Assembly (NCBI GenBank): GCA_024195585.1
Contig: SWBL01000215.1
Span: forward strand, 1 to 64,000
Direction of reading: 5' to 3'
Source of the DNA: Aureobasidium sp. EXF-3400
Lineage: Eukaryota; Ascomycota; Dothideomycetes; Dothideales; Saccotheciaceae
DNA length: 64,000 bases
The notes beneath the pieces are model-generated. The model did not search any database and had not been told where the DNA came from. It saw only the letters and a list, made by a program, of their open reading frames with translations. How positions within the stretch are numbered: position 1 is the first letter of the stretch; each line of letters opens with the position of its first letter. Position numbers and translations under genes: made by a program. Of this stretch, positions 56,401-64,000 are shown one piece after another.

Positions 56401-58474
56401 TGGCAAGGGCGTCAAGCTCGCTAAGCGTGCCACCATCCGCGAGTTCGATCTCGTCGTTATCGAAGATGGAGCAAACTTGGACGCATGTATCTGCAGAGGC
56501 TTTGGTGCTGAGCAAAACACCAGCATGTACCTTGGCCATGTTCGCGTCGGCAAAGCAGCAAGTGTTGGTCTTGCCTCCATCGTCGCTCCCGGAACATCTG
56601 TGCCTGATAATGCCTGTATTGGTCCCAACTCCTCGAGCTGGGAGGCCGACGACGCCAGTGAAGAATTCCGCGACTTGTCTGCCAGCAAGATCCCTGGCGC
56701 TCACTTCCTTCTTTCGTTGCTGACAACTCCTATCTCTTTGATCGTCGCCCTCTGCAAGAGCGGTCCCTGGATTGGTGGTCTGGTCGGTCTTGTCTTGACT
56801 CAGCCGAAGCCCAGTGCCGATAAAGTCCAATCGATCATTCTGTGGTTTGCCGTTCCTCATCGTATTGGATGGCATTTCGCTGCGAAGATCTTCAGTGCTG
56901 GTGCGGCTCCTCTTGCATGGTTCGTTGCCGTTTGGACTATCAAGAAGTTTTTAGACTTGACCATCGGCAAACTTACCCCAGGGCCCGCCCAATCTAGATC
57001 CCAAGCCCAACGTTTCCGCATGGCCGTGCTCAAGGCCATCGCACCTCCTGCCGCCTTCCACAAAGTTACTGAGTTGTTCGGTGGCCACTACGAAGCCACG
57101 TCAGTCCTGTATCGTGCCATGGGTGCAAAGGTTGGACAACGTGTCTATTGGCCTGGAACTGGACCCTCCTTCCAGGACTTCGATCTCCTAGATATCGGAA
57201 GCGATATTGTCTTTGGCTCTCGCTCTCATCTTGTTACGTCCGACGGTACTGGCAGTGACTACGTCCGTGTCCAGGATGGCGCCATGATCTCTGATCGCGT
57301 GGTACTCCTGCCTGGTGTCACCATCGGCAAGAAGAGTGTCCTTGGCAGTGGTGCCTTGACTCGTAGAAACAAGTACTACGAGCAGGAGACTGTCTGGGTC
57401 GGAAGCAAGGCCGGCGAAGCTGTATGTCTTAGTGGTAACAAGCGTCCTACTACGTCGGACACTGCTGTACAGCACGGCATGCCTAGCTTGAACAGTACTA
57501 CCAACTCCAGCACTGCGACCTTAAGCGAGAAGGAAAAGTCCGACAACGAAAAAGCAATCCAAGAAGGTGTGTTGAGCAGCAGTTCATCAATGACAATGGT
57601 CGAGAGAGAAGAGGCAGCAGCAAAGTCGTCGTCTCCCTTTGGTCGCGCCTTCTACGAAGGCCAAGCCCCCTACCACGTGTTCGGCCCTTGGACCATCTTC
57701 CTCTACTCCACCTTCACCACCATCTTCACCGCATTCTACTGGAACATTTCGTCCATTGGTGCCCTGCAACTTGTCGCCAAGCTCATCAAGACATCGGACC
57801 CTGTCTCTCAACCCGATACTCCTTTCCGCCCCGTCCTCATTTTCGCTCTCTTCGCCGCCTTCATCGCTGTTCTCCACACTGCTCAGGCCGTCCTCGCTCT
57901 TTCCATCGTTGTCGCCGCCAAGTGGATTCTTCTCGGTAGACGCCAAGTTGGCAACTACGACTGGGACAAGAGCAGCTACTGCCAGCGCTGGCAATTGTTC
58001 CTCACCATCGAGAAGCTTCGTCGCCACTGCTACGGTGGCGCTGGTGTTGTCGGCCTCCTCACTGGTTCTCACTACGCTGTCATGTACTTCCGCGCTCTTG
58101 GTGCCACCATCGGCAAGGACTGCTCTCTTTTCTCGGGTGGTCTGCCCTCGCTGATGTTCACCGAGCCCGATCTTCTTACACTTGGTGACCGTGTCGCTGT
58201 TGATGATGCATCCCTGGTTTCGCACATCAACTCTCGTGGTGTCTTCAACCTCAACCCTCTGGTGGTTGGTGACCGCAGTGTGCTCAGAAGTGGTTCCAGA
58301 CTGTTGTCTGGAGCTAACATGGGCCAAGACACTATGCTGCTTGAGCACACTCTCGTCATGGCTGGTGATATCGTTGATGACGGCGTCACATACCAAGGAT
58401 GGCCTGCAGAAGGCTTCGAGGGTCACCGTGCACCTCTTCGCAATGGCCCGGTCACTCTCATGGCCGAGGCTTAA
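53408..58474 (+). CDS. Pls-like NRPS-like synthetase: A-T-(TM pair + beta-helix)x3
   Basis: One uninterrupted exon of 1688 aa from MDRTAIANYV; an in-frame ATG at 53321 would add 29 residues. An adenylation domain (about 140-640) has A3 TSGTSGKKK (277), A5 YGMTE (418), a GDMGYLDADGY segment, GRSKEVINRGGE (514) and the A10 lysine in NKILRIKL (615). A carrier domain follows, with LGGDSL and phosphopantetheine Ser 802. Then come three similar blocks, each a pair of membrane helices (about 871-950, 1097-1185, 1424-1510) followed by a hexapeptide left-handed beta-helix-like domain. No canonical condensation domain (HHxxxDG) or thioesterase is seen. This is the layout of bacterial epsilon-poly-lysine synthetase (Pls), for which a fungal relative is known from Epichloe. 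The monomer is not deducible by eye. Confidence 0.85.
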   Translation: MDRTAIANYVLQDKTTNMSHDETALSNCLNAAMNNPYINKTNLLASIPLSNDTTLASLRLLTSLLNTLPGSWPTFELSCCFSRLWNLLPEEVKSGRDTQHNALLDALSQQIKNTYSDICSLLPESDTPAAYGASSSNPVSHKKLHQFVKNFSLPTKQTTGTRSVVALALPNGPVLGLALLATANYYTAAPVTVASGPEQFQSDVMQSGASVVLVTRPDVQRLGLDNSWVHEAGIEVILVESNDDATFDMTYSNGSPMVVSSKSKPNGSDDIALVLFTSGTSGKKKVVPYTVHTLMSGVGFVIESWGLTKDDICINMMPLFHVGGIVRNLFAPIMAGGSTICCPAFDANLFWDVVEDLQPTWYYASPSMHSVILEEGRNRPTALDNCNMRLICNAAGGLLPSLACTLRDTFNCIVLPSYGMTECMPISSPPLDYQLDRSGTSGVSVGPDMAILDGNDSRLPIDTVGRIAVRGAPVFGGYLKDNDVLDTSCFTADGWFDTGDMGYLDADGYLYVTGRSKEVINRGGELISPFEIEEAVVTAAKREGNPLFGRVSAALAFSMPHDVLQEVPGVVLVTPLGARRADIKTVQEALKDSLSQVKWPAYVVYMDDLPKNNNKILRIKLAERLGLSEITDETPLADRHFEAACPPPNTPLSTRIGGSICSFDAAYVSRKLSSVFGMDIDIAVRKASHDGYPEAFLAPRKNSTVTPVMSSYPSFDSLLRAELDGYNIPSKVHCLDVPLPRDRQGSVDNAQLETLIESESDELTGDMSATEAKIAEVFVRILSCAASELTPESDFFALGGDSLRAGRLLSELRKEFKVRLPIDLLFVHSGIAALAKNIDDMRGPTDEKHAAAEVEQAPVNVGCEKTHSSTNPIVLIIQLIPLGLLYPMKRALTWTCFMYMLSATRDWVTATRLIGRLFNLILSLGIAKAITLIVCPVVAILLKWIIMGTYKEGVYPMWGPYHMRWWFTDKVITIFGKGVFGQSEFGTILYYRLMGAKIGKGVKLAKRATIREFDLVVIEDGANLDACICRGFGAEQNTSMYLGHVRVGKAASVGLASIVAPGTSVPDNACIGPNSSSWEADDASEEFRDLSASKIPGAHFLLSLLTTPISLIVALCKSGPWIGGLVGLVLTQPKPSADKVQSIILWFAVPHRIGWHFAAKIFSAGAAPLAWFVAVWTIKKFLDLTIGKLTPGPAQSRSQAQRFRMAVLKAIAPPAAFHKVTELFGGHYEATSVLYRAMGAKVGQRVYWPGTGPSFQDFDLLDIGSDIVFGSRSHLVTSDGTGSDYVRVQDGAMISDRVVLLPGVTIGKKSVLGSGALTRRNKYYEQETVWVGSKAGEAVCLSGNKRPTTSDTAVQHGMPSLNSTTNSSTATLSEKEKSDNEKAIQEGVLSSSSSMTMVEREEAAAKSSSPFGRAFYEGQAPYHVFGPWTIFLYSTFTTIFTAFYWNISSIGALQLVAKLIKTSDPVSQPDTPFRPVLIFALFAAFIAVLHTAQAVLALSIVVAAKWILLGRRQVGNYDWDKSSYCQRWQLFLTIEKLRRHCYGGAGVVGLLTGSHYAVMYFRALGATIGKDCSLFSGGLPSLMFTEPDLLTLGDRVAVDDASLVSHINSRGVFNLNPLVVGDRSVLRSGSRLLSGANMGQDTMLLEHTLVMAGDIVDDGVTYQGWPAEGFEGHRAPLRNGPVTLMAEA

Positions 58475-58816
58475 ACAATCTTTCCAACTTTTTCCTTTTC
58501 CTTTTTCTATTCTGTTTGACGTTTTCGCCCTTCGAGACACGATTGGCATATACCCTCCATACGCAAACTTTATCATGTTTTCCTTATCAACTATTACTGT
58601 TTGTTTCTACATGTTCATGCGAACCACGATATATTCTTCATCTCATAGCGAGTTTGATCAGATGCTTTTGAGCGTTGGGGTGTTACACATAGACCGGCCT
58701 TTTACATAGACACATATCACGAACTACTTCTTTCATCGAACAGACCTCGTCATAACCTTTTTGAAAGATCTTGTGCTTAGGTATCTCGGACATCGTTTCC
58801 TTATGCTGTCTGCTCA
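58475..58816. other. Convergent 3' spacer
   Basis: A 342-bp spacer between the synthetase and transporter 3' ends, AT-rich. No gene. Confidence 0.4.
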
Positions 58817-60413
58817 TTACTTCTCGTCATCCGTATCTACATGACCCAACTTTGCATCAACAAAAGCCTGCATCGAACCTCCATGCTTCGCAAGCAAATA
58901 AACCAATACCCCACCGCATATGCACAGAATAACTCCTATCGTAGCGGCCAACCCAATCCCTATCGAATCGATCAAAGGCACAATCGCCGCATTGCCAGAC
59001 GCACCAAAGATATACTGAATAAAGTATTTGGATGCAATAACTGCAGTACGCTGTTCGGGTATGGCTTCTGTAGATACAATATTAGCTCTAACAAAATTCT
59101 TGAGAGTAGACCAATGCACAGCCGAAACTTACCAGCACAATACGTGTTCAGAGAACTAAACGCAGCCATAAGACCAAATCCAGTGAAAAATGCAGCCACG
59201 ATAGCCAAAGCCAAACCACCGACATCATACTGTAAACACCATCCATAAATCAATTGTGAAGCAGGAATGATGATAAAGAAAGCAATGAGACCACTGTTGA
59301 GTCTGTCTTGAGGAACTCTTTTCCCACCTCGCTTGATGATCTTCTTGGCCATGGTGATGTCGGAGAATCGACCTCCAGCGATGGCACCGAGTAGGAAACC
59401 TGCTCCTGGCGATATGTAGAAGAGACCGCTGACGAGAGGAGATGTGAGGTTGAAACGAGGGTTGATCAAATGACGAGGGGCGGCCAACAAGGAGTACTGA
59501 GTCCATGCGAGTAGTCCGCAAGCAAGATCCTGGGCCATGTGTCAGTCACAGTCCATCATCCATGCATTCTCATGGCTGCAGGTATAAGCCTATGTAACAG
59601 AGGGAGACATACCGCAAAGAATACGTTAGGGTAAACCAGCAACGTAAACACTTTGAGCATCTCGATCTGGGACTTGCCCCATAGCCTGAAGCTAGGCTTC
59701 TCAGTGATCTGATGCGGTTGGGCGATCGACGGCACAGAGAAGAAGGACAAGACCAATCCGATCCCTACCATACCGGTCTGAGTCCAGAAGATGATTCTCC
59801 ATGATGCGAAGGTCACAATAATACCACCTATCAAAGGCCCCAGAGCGGGACCTAAGACAGAACCAACCATGAAGAAGCCAACTGCAGTACCTCTTCTTCG
59901 TTGATCGAAAATATCGGCGATGATGGTTTGACCTATGAGGAGATTAGGTATGATTCATCACCCGCTCTAGATAGCACACAAGAGATGTGCAGCGCTCTAC
60001 TCACCAGCAACCATATTAAAAGTACCCTGGAACCCAGCAAGCACTCTCATAGCCGTAAACATAGCCATATTGACAGACAACGCCGTACCAATCGAACACA
60101 AGAACAAAACTGCAATAGCACCATTATACGCCGTCCTCCGTCCCAATGTTCTAGCAATAGGTGCCCAGATAAAACTAGAAGATCCCATGGCCAACAGTAC
60201 TCCAGCATTGGTGACGTTAATGTGTTCGGGTGTGGTGCCGAACTCGGCCGCGATCTCTGGCGTTGCTGGATACAGGCATGTGCTGGAGAATGTGGCGGCC
60301 AAACACATAAAACTGACGGTGAAGAGGATGATGTATTTGTGCCAGCTTGGTAGGTCCATTCCTTTTCTGTATGTATCCTTGGCTATCGGTGGTGGTGAGG
60401 TTGAGGCTTCCAT
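58817..60413 (-). CDS. MFS transporter (DHA1-like multidrug/exporter type)
   Basis: Four exons (60413-60005, 59932-59613, 59529-59133, 59067-58817) with introns of 72, 83 and 65 nt encode 458 aa, starting MEASTSPPP. Visible MFS features are TM1 ILFTVSFMCLAATFSSTCLYPATPEIAAEF, the loop RTLGRRTAYN (motif A-like), RVLAGFQGTFNMVAGQTIIADIF, and motif C-like GSVLGPALGPLIGG, characteristic of drug:H+ antiporters. Introns are longer than in neighbours. The C-terminus is a short acidic tail (HVDTDDEK). It lies tail to tail with the Pls-like synthetase, 342 bp apart, so export of that product is plausible but unproven. Cargo is unknown. Confidence 0.88.
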
Positions 60414-61381
60414 GATGCATATGTTGTGAGGATGTTCGATCGAAGCCTTCAGATCATTGAGTCGTGGCGTACAAACAAGGGAAACGAGATTGTGTGACAA
60501 GAGAGAGAGTGCATATAAGAGAAGAAACAGACAGATGTATGTATCAAAATCAGAGATGTGATCTACATTATGACAAGAGTCTCAATGATTCTCACGGTAA
60601 AACGATCAAGACCCCGAGGAAGACGCTGTTTTACCAAGACCTGCGACTTCGCACTTCTTCGCCGTAGGGAGATCCGAGTCGGCTATCGGTTGCCGTGCCG
60701 TCCTCGGCGTGCAGCGAGATACTCGATGTATACAGTAGATAGCCAACTGACTGATCATAAAACTTGCCCATGATCGACAATCTGCTGTAGTGATTACAAC
60801 CAGCAATCTGTGTTCGGTGAGAAGGTGGTCGGGACAAGGAAGGCGGTTTCCTATGGAGGCAAGCAGATGGCGTCGGCGAAAATTTCACCGAGCTGCTTCG
60901 GCATCTTCGATGACGCTCCCGAGTGCGAAAGCCTATCACAAGTCATCGATAAAGTTGATGTAGCAGGAACAGAGAACCTGTCTCGACGCATGTCCTTGGA
61001 GAGAGATGTACCTCAGAACGAAGTTGCTCTCTTCTTGATGGACGTTTTAACACCCTGTGACTGATCGCACAAGACGCCAATACTGCCTTTCAACCACAAG
61101 CATGAATCTGCACGGTATGAAGGAATATTGAAAGGAAACATGTGAGGCGAGCCTCAAACTTGAATGAATTATCGTACATAGAAGACCGCGATTTGCGGAT
61201 TAAAAAGGAAGAGAAATGAGAAAGGGGTATCTAAAAGACGAGTGAAAGGATTAAAGAGCGACTGGATGCGTTTTGAGGGAAAATTGCTGGAGCGCAGGAT
61301 AGAAGGCAATGGGCAACAATATCCTGTGTTGCCCTAGTCTTTGGCGGAAGATGTGTAAGTCTCTGTTTCCAAGAACGAGAA
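60414..61381. other. Intergenic region
   Basis: 968 bp between two minus-strand genes. A small open frame at 60810-61064 (+) has no recognised domain. Confidence 0.4.
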
Positions 61382-64000
61382 TCAAACAGTTTTCCAAGCC
61401 TGATGATAAGTGGTAAGCACTGTAGAAAAGCTGTTAGCAACGAGGAACTTGAGGGAAGAAAACAAATAGCAGCTGTAACTCACGAGACAATAGCTGGCGT
61501 TGCGACATAGAATCCTCACTGGCACATTGAATGGAACCTTCTCCATGAACAAGATCGCAGATCACACTGTGTGGCATCTCCTGTCTGTCCATATCAGGGA
61601 TGAAGGGGGGACCAAGTTCTTTGAGATGGAACTTGGAGTTGAACGACTTTGAAATGCTGCTATGACGAGCAGCTGCAGTAAAGATCAGGTGGCCAGTACT
61701 GTCAATCTCGATCCAGCGTCGCTTCCAAAGCATTGCATCAGGGAACTGCACATTGAAGTCTCCAATCGACACTGGAGGAGGAACATCGGCGATAGAATCT
61801 GGGCGAGGTTTGGAGGCCGAGACCGCTGCGACTGCCGGATTGCGAGCGACGACTGGAGGTGCAAGGGCAGGCTTGTGCTCCTGGGCAGACTCGGGAATTG
61901 AGGTGACAGTCGCAGGGCTGGTTGGACCCGATTTAGTAGCAGAGGTAGGTGACATGGGCTCGGAGGGCGTAGTTGTGATTGTGGGCACCTGAGAAGCGCT
62001 CTTCTTCTTGTCCTTACCAAGATGGGAGATGCGCTTGAAGAAGCGGCTAGTACGACTCGTCTTGTCGGGGCTGTCTTCGAGGGGTGGCATGGTCATAGTC
62101 TGTTTGAGAGCATTCTTCTTTGGGCTGGTCGGGCCGCTCAGGCTCTTGAAGGACTTGCGATCGAACGATTTGCGTCTACCAGTAGCGCTGGTCTCGACTG
62201 AGGCGCGGGACGCCAAACCATCTCTACTCTGTGGGGACATGACACTGTCATGTTCTCCATGTGGAGATTGAGAGGGGACAACGGTCGGGCCATGAGGAGC
62301 GTTGTTGTCACCCTGTGCAGGACGCTGATGATTGAATAGAAGTGGCGAAGCTTGAAGTTCGGGTGCATTGACAGGCTCTCCAGCACGAGGAACACGGACG
62401 ATGCGTGCGGTGACCGAGACCGAGTCGCGATTGCCCGATTGCGCGCTTCTGTTCTTCTGGCTGAATGTGTTTGAAGATGTAGCAGCGGGCCAGGCAGACA
62501 ATTTTCCAACGTGTCTTCTCTCAGCGCCCCCGTTAGCTTGAGTTTCGGCCGATTGGTCGCCATACGAGCTCTTGCGTTGTGCGATGGTAGAATTGGCAGA
62601 CAGCTTGCGAGATGTAGGAGCCACAGGAGGACTTCCGTCACGGGTCGATTTCTCAGCGAGGGCTGCAATTCTTGCAGAAATACCAGAAGATACATTGGAC
62701 TTGCGCATGCGAAGCGACGAATCGGTCGTTCTTACTGAGGAGACTGACGGCGTTCTGGTTGGGAGATAGGATTGCGGTTCAGCCGAAGGCAGCAGTAACT
62801 CGGGAGCAATCTGACGTTTGTCCGGATTGTCGCTAACAGAAGGCATGAGGGGCACAGATTCGGATGAGACGGCTGTAATGATCGAGTTGGAGGATTTGGC
62901 GGAGCGTGTACTCGGGCGTCTCGGGGGAAAGAAGGGGCTTGCAGGAGACTTTGAGATGGCGATAGGAGTGGCCTGCTCAAAAGTAGCGGTCTGCAATTCA
63001 TCCATGAAGTCGTCGTCTGCAAGGAACTTGTGCTCTGAGGTGTGACGTTCCAGGCGAACTTTGATCTGCAGAGGTTCTAGCAAACCTCTACGGCGCATCT
63101 TCTGTGGATCGTCTGAATTGGTCTCAATCTCTGGCTCGAAACTGTCGTGTTCTTCGGATATCTCGGGCGAAAGAGCATGAGTCGAGGCTTCGACTTCTGT
63201 TGGCGGTTGGCTGGTAGAGATCTGGGGATCATGCAGCTTCTCACGCTCCTCATTTGGCACTAGATCGTCAGAGGAAGTATGGTTGTGGTCTTGAACGACA
63301 ATGCCATTAGCAAGTGAGTCTGTAGGCTCTTCCACCCCTGCGGGTGGTCCGTGCGCAGAGATGCGTTCCTGATTGTGAATAGAAAGTTCCATGAGCTTGT
63401 CGATGTCTGAGTGCTGTTCTGGCCTGGGGACAGTTTGTACCGAAACTGCGTTGTCCGAGGTCGTACTGGCAGAGATGTCCTCAAATGGGCTTGTTGGAAC
63501 AGCGTGCGCTTGTCTTTTATCTGAGATGGATTGGGCATCAGAACGTTCCAAGGGTGCCTCGGCTACAGAGTCCAGGTCCTCTTGCGCAAGTGAAGGCAGA
63601 ACTTCTTTGGCAACTGAAGTATGCGCTATGTCAATGCCAGAATCGGCTTTGTTTGCGCCCGTCTGTGGTTGCATCTCTTGCGCCCGAACATGCACACACT
63701 CAGCAGTGGTTGGACTGGCGATTTGCGCAACGGACAACTGTGGCATTGATTCCACCGAAGCTGAGCTTCTCACCTGCCTCTTCCTCATCTCAAGAGCCTT
63801 CATGAGGCGCTGCTTCTCCGGAGTTAAATAGGCCTTGGATGCACGAGAAGCTGGCAACGAGCGAGAGCTGCCTCTTGAATTGGGCCGCGGCGGCAGAAAT
63901 TCCGGGATGTCGGGTATTTGAGGCGAGAAATGAAGAGACGGCAGCCTCGGTGGCGCCGTGGTAGCCGAAGGGGCGTGGTCTGGAAGACGATTGCGATTCA
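61382..64000 (-). CDS. PH-domain protein, N-terminus beyond the window (partial)
   Basis: The frame is open from the right edge and no start codon is needed inside the window, so the gene continues past 64000. The main exon runs from the edge to 61484. A 64-nt intron (GTGAGT..CTACAG, branch GCTAAC) joins a last 38-nt exon (61419-61382) that encodes LLTTYHQAWKTV-stop. Skipping that intron would add an unrelated tail. Most of the visible protein (about 750 aa) is disordered, rich in Ser, Pro, Thr and acidic residues. A helical Lys/Arg-rich segment (LTPEKQRLMKALEMRKRQ) is near the start. The C-terminal 100 aa form a PH-like domain (MLWKRRWIEIDSTGHLIF). It is likely a membrane- or polarity-associated scaffold. 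Confidence 0.75.

Noticed and set aside
57587..58576. 329-codon minus-strand frame
   Set aside because: It is antisense to the last TM/beta-helix module of the synthetase.

Overview
This window looks like nuclear chromosomal DNA of a filamentous ascomycete (Pezizomycotina, most likely a Dothideomycete). The signs are compact genes on both strands, short spliceosomal introns (mostly 47-60 nt, GT..AG, with CTAAC/CTGAC-like branch sites), fungal-specific families (Zn2Cys6 factor, GH71 mutanase, Ase1, HUT1, Lcb2), pyrimidine-rich promoters, and an intron-bearing tRNA-Arg(CCT). Exon structures below were worked out by hand from splice sites and conserved protein frames; every multi-exon model closes in frame.

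Layout. 0.5-3.6 kb: Ser/Thr-rich single-pass membrane protein (-). 5.3-10.9 kb: three + strand genes, namely a DUF676-type serine hydrolase, an RPA1/MEIOB-like OB-fold protein with a PIP-box-like motif, and a metaxin/Sam37-like protein. 11.2-16.1 kb: an NCS1 nucleobase permease (-) divergent from a Zn2Cys6 regulator (+), with two copies of a 15-bp palindrome between them. 16.8-19.0 kb: an orphan protein of about 674 aa (-). 19.5-22.7 kb: a gene-poor repeat island with a ~58-bp palindrome-centred satellite, short minisatellites, a tRNA gene and an inverted copy of its 3' half. 23.1-36.5 kb: dense housekeeping genes, namely HUT1 nucleotide-sugar transporter, mitochondrial LEA-like protein, RBR ubiquitin ligase, cystathionine beta-synthase, SRP receptor beta, SDR and GH71 glucanase. 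38.7-39.3 kb: an ORF interrupted by one in-frame TAG. 40.0-48.9 kb: LCB2, a possible F-box protein and ASE1. 48.9-53.4 kb: a 4.5-kb stretch without a convincing gene. 53.4-60.4 kb: a 1688-aa A-T-(TM/beta-helix)x3 synthetase resembling epsilon-poly-lysine synthetases, convergent with an MFS exporter. 61.4-64.0 kb: a PH-domain protein that runs off the right edge.

How genes may work together. Most neighbours are unrelated housekeeping genes. Two pairs look functional. One is the permease and regulator sharing a promoter region with mirrored palindromes (possible pyrimidine or nucleobase uptake control). The other is the Pls-like synthetase and MFS transporter, which could make and export a cationic polyamino acid or a related amide. 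The latter is the best candidate for an under-described system here.
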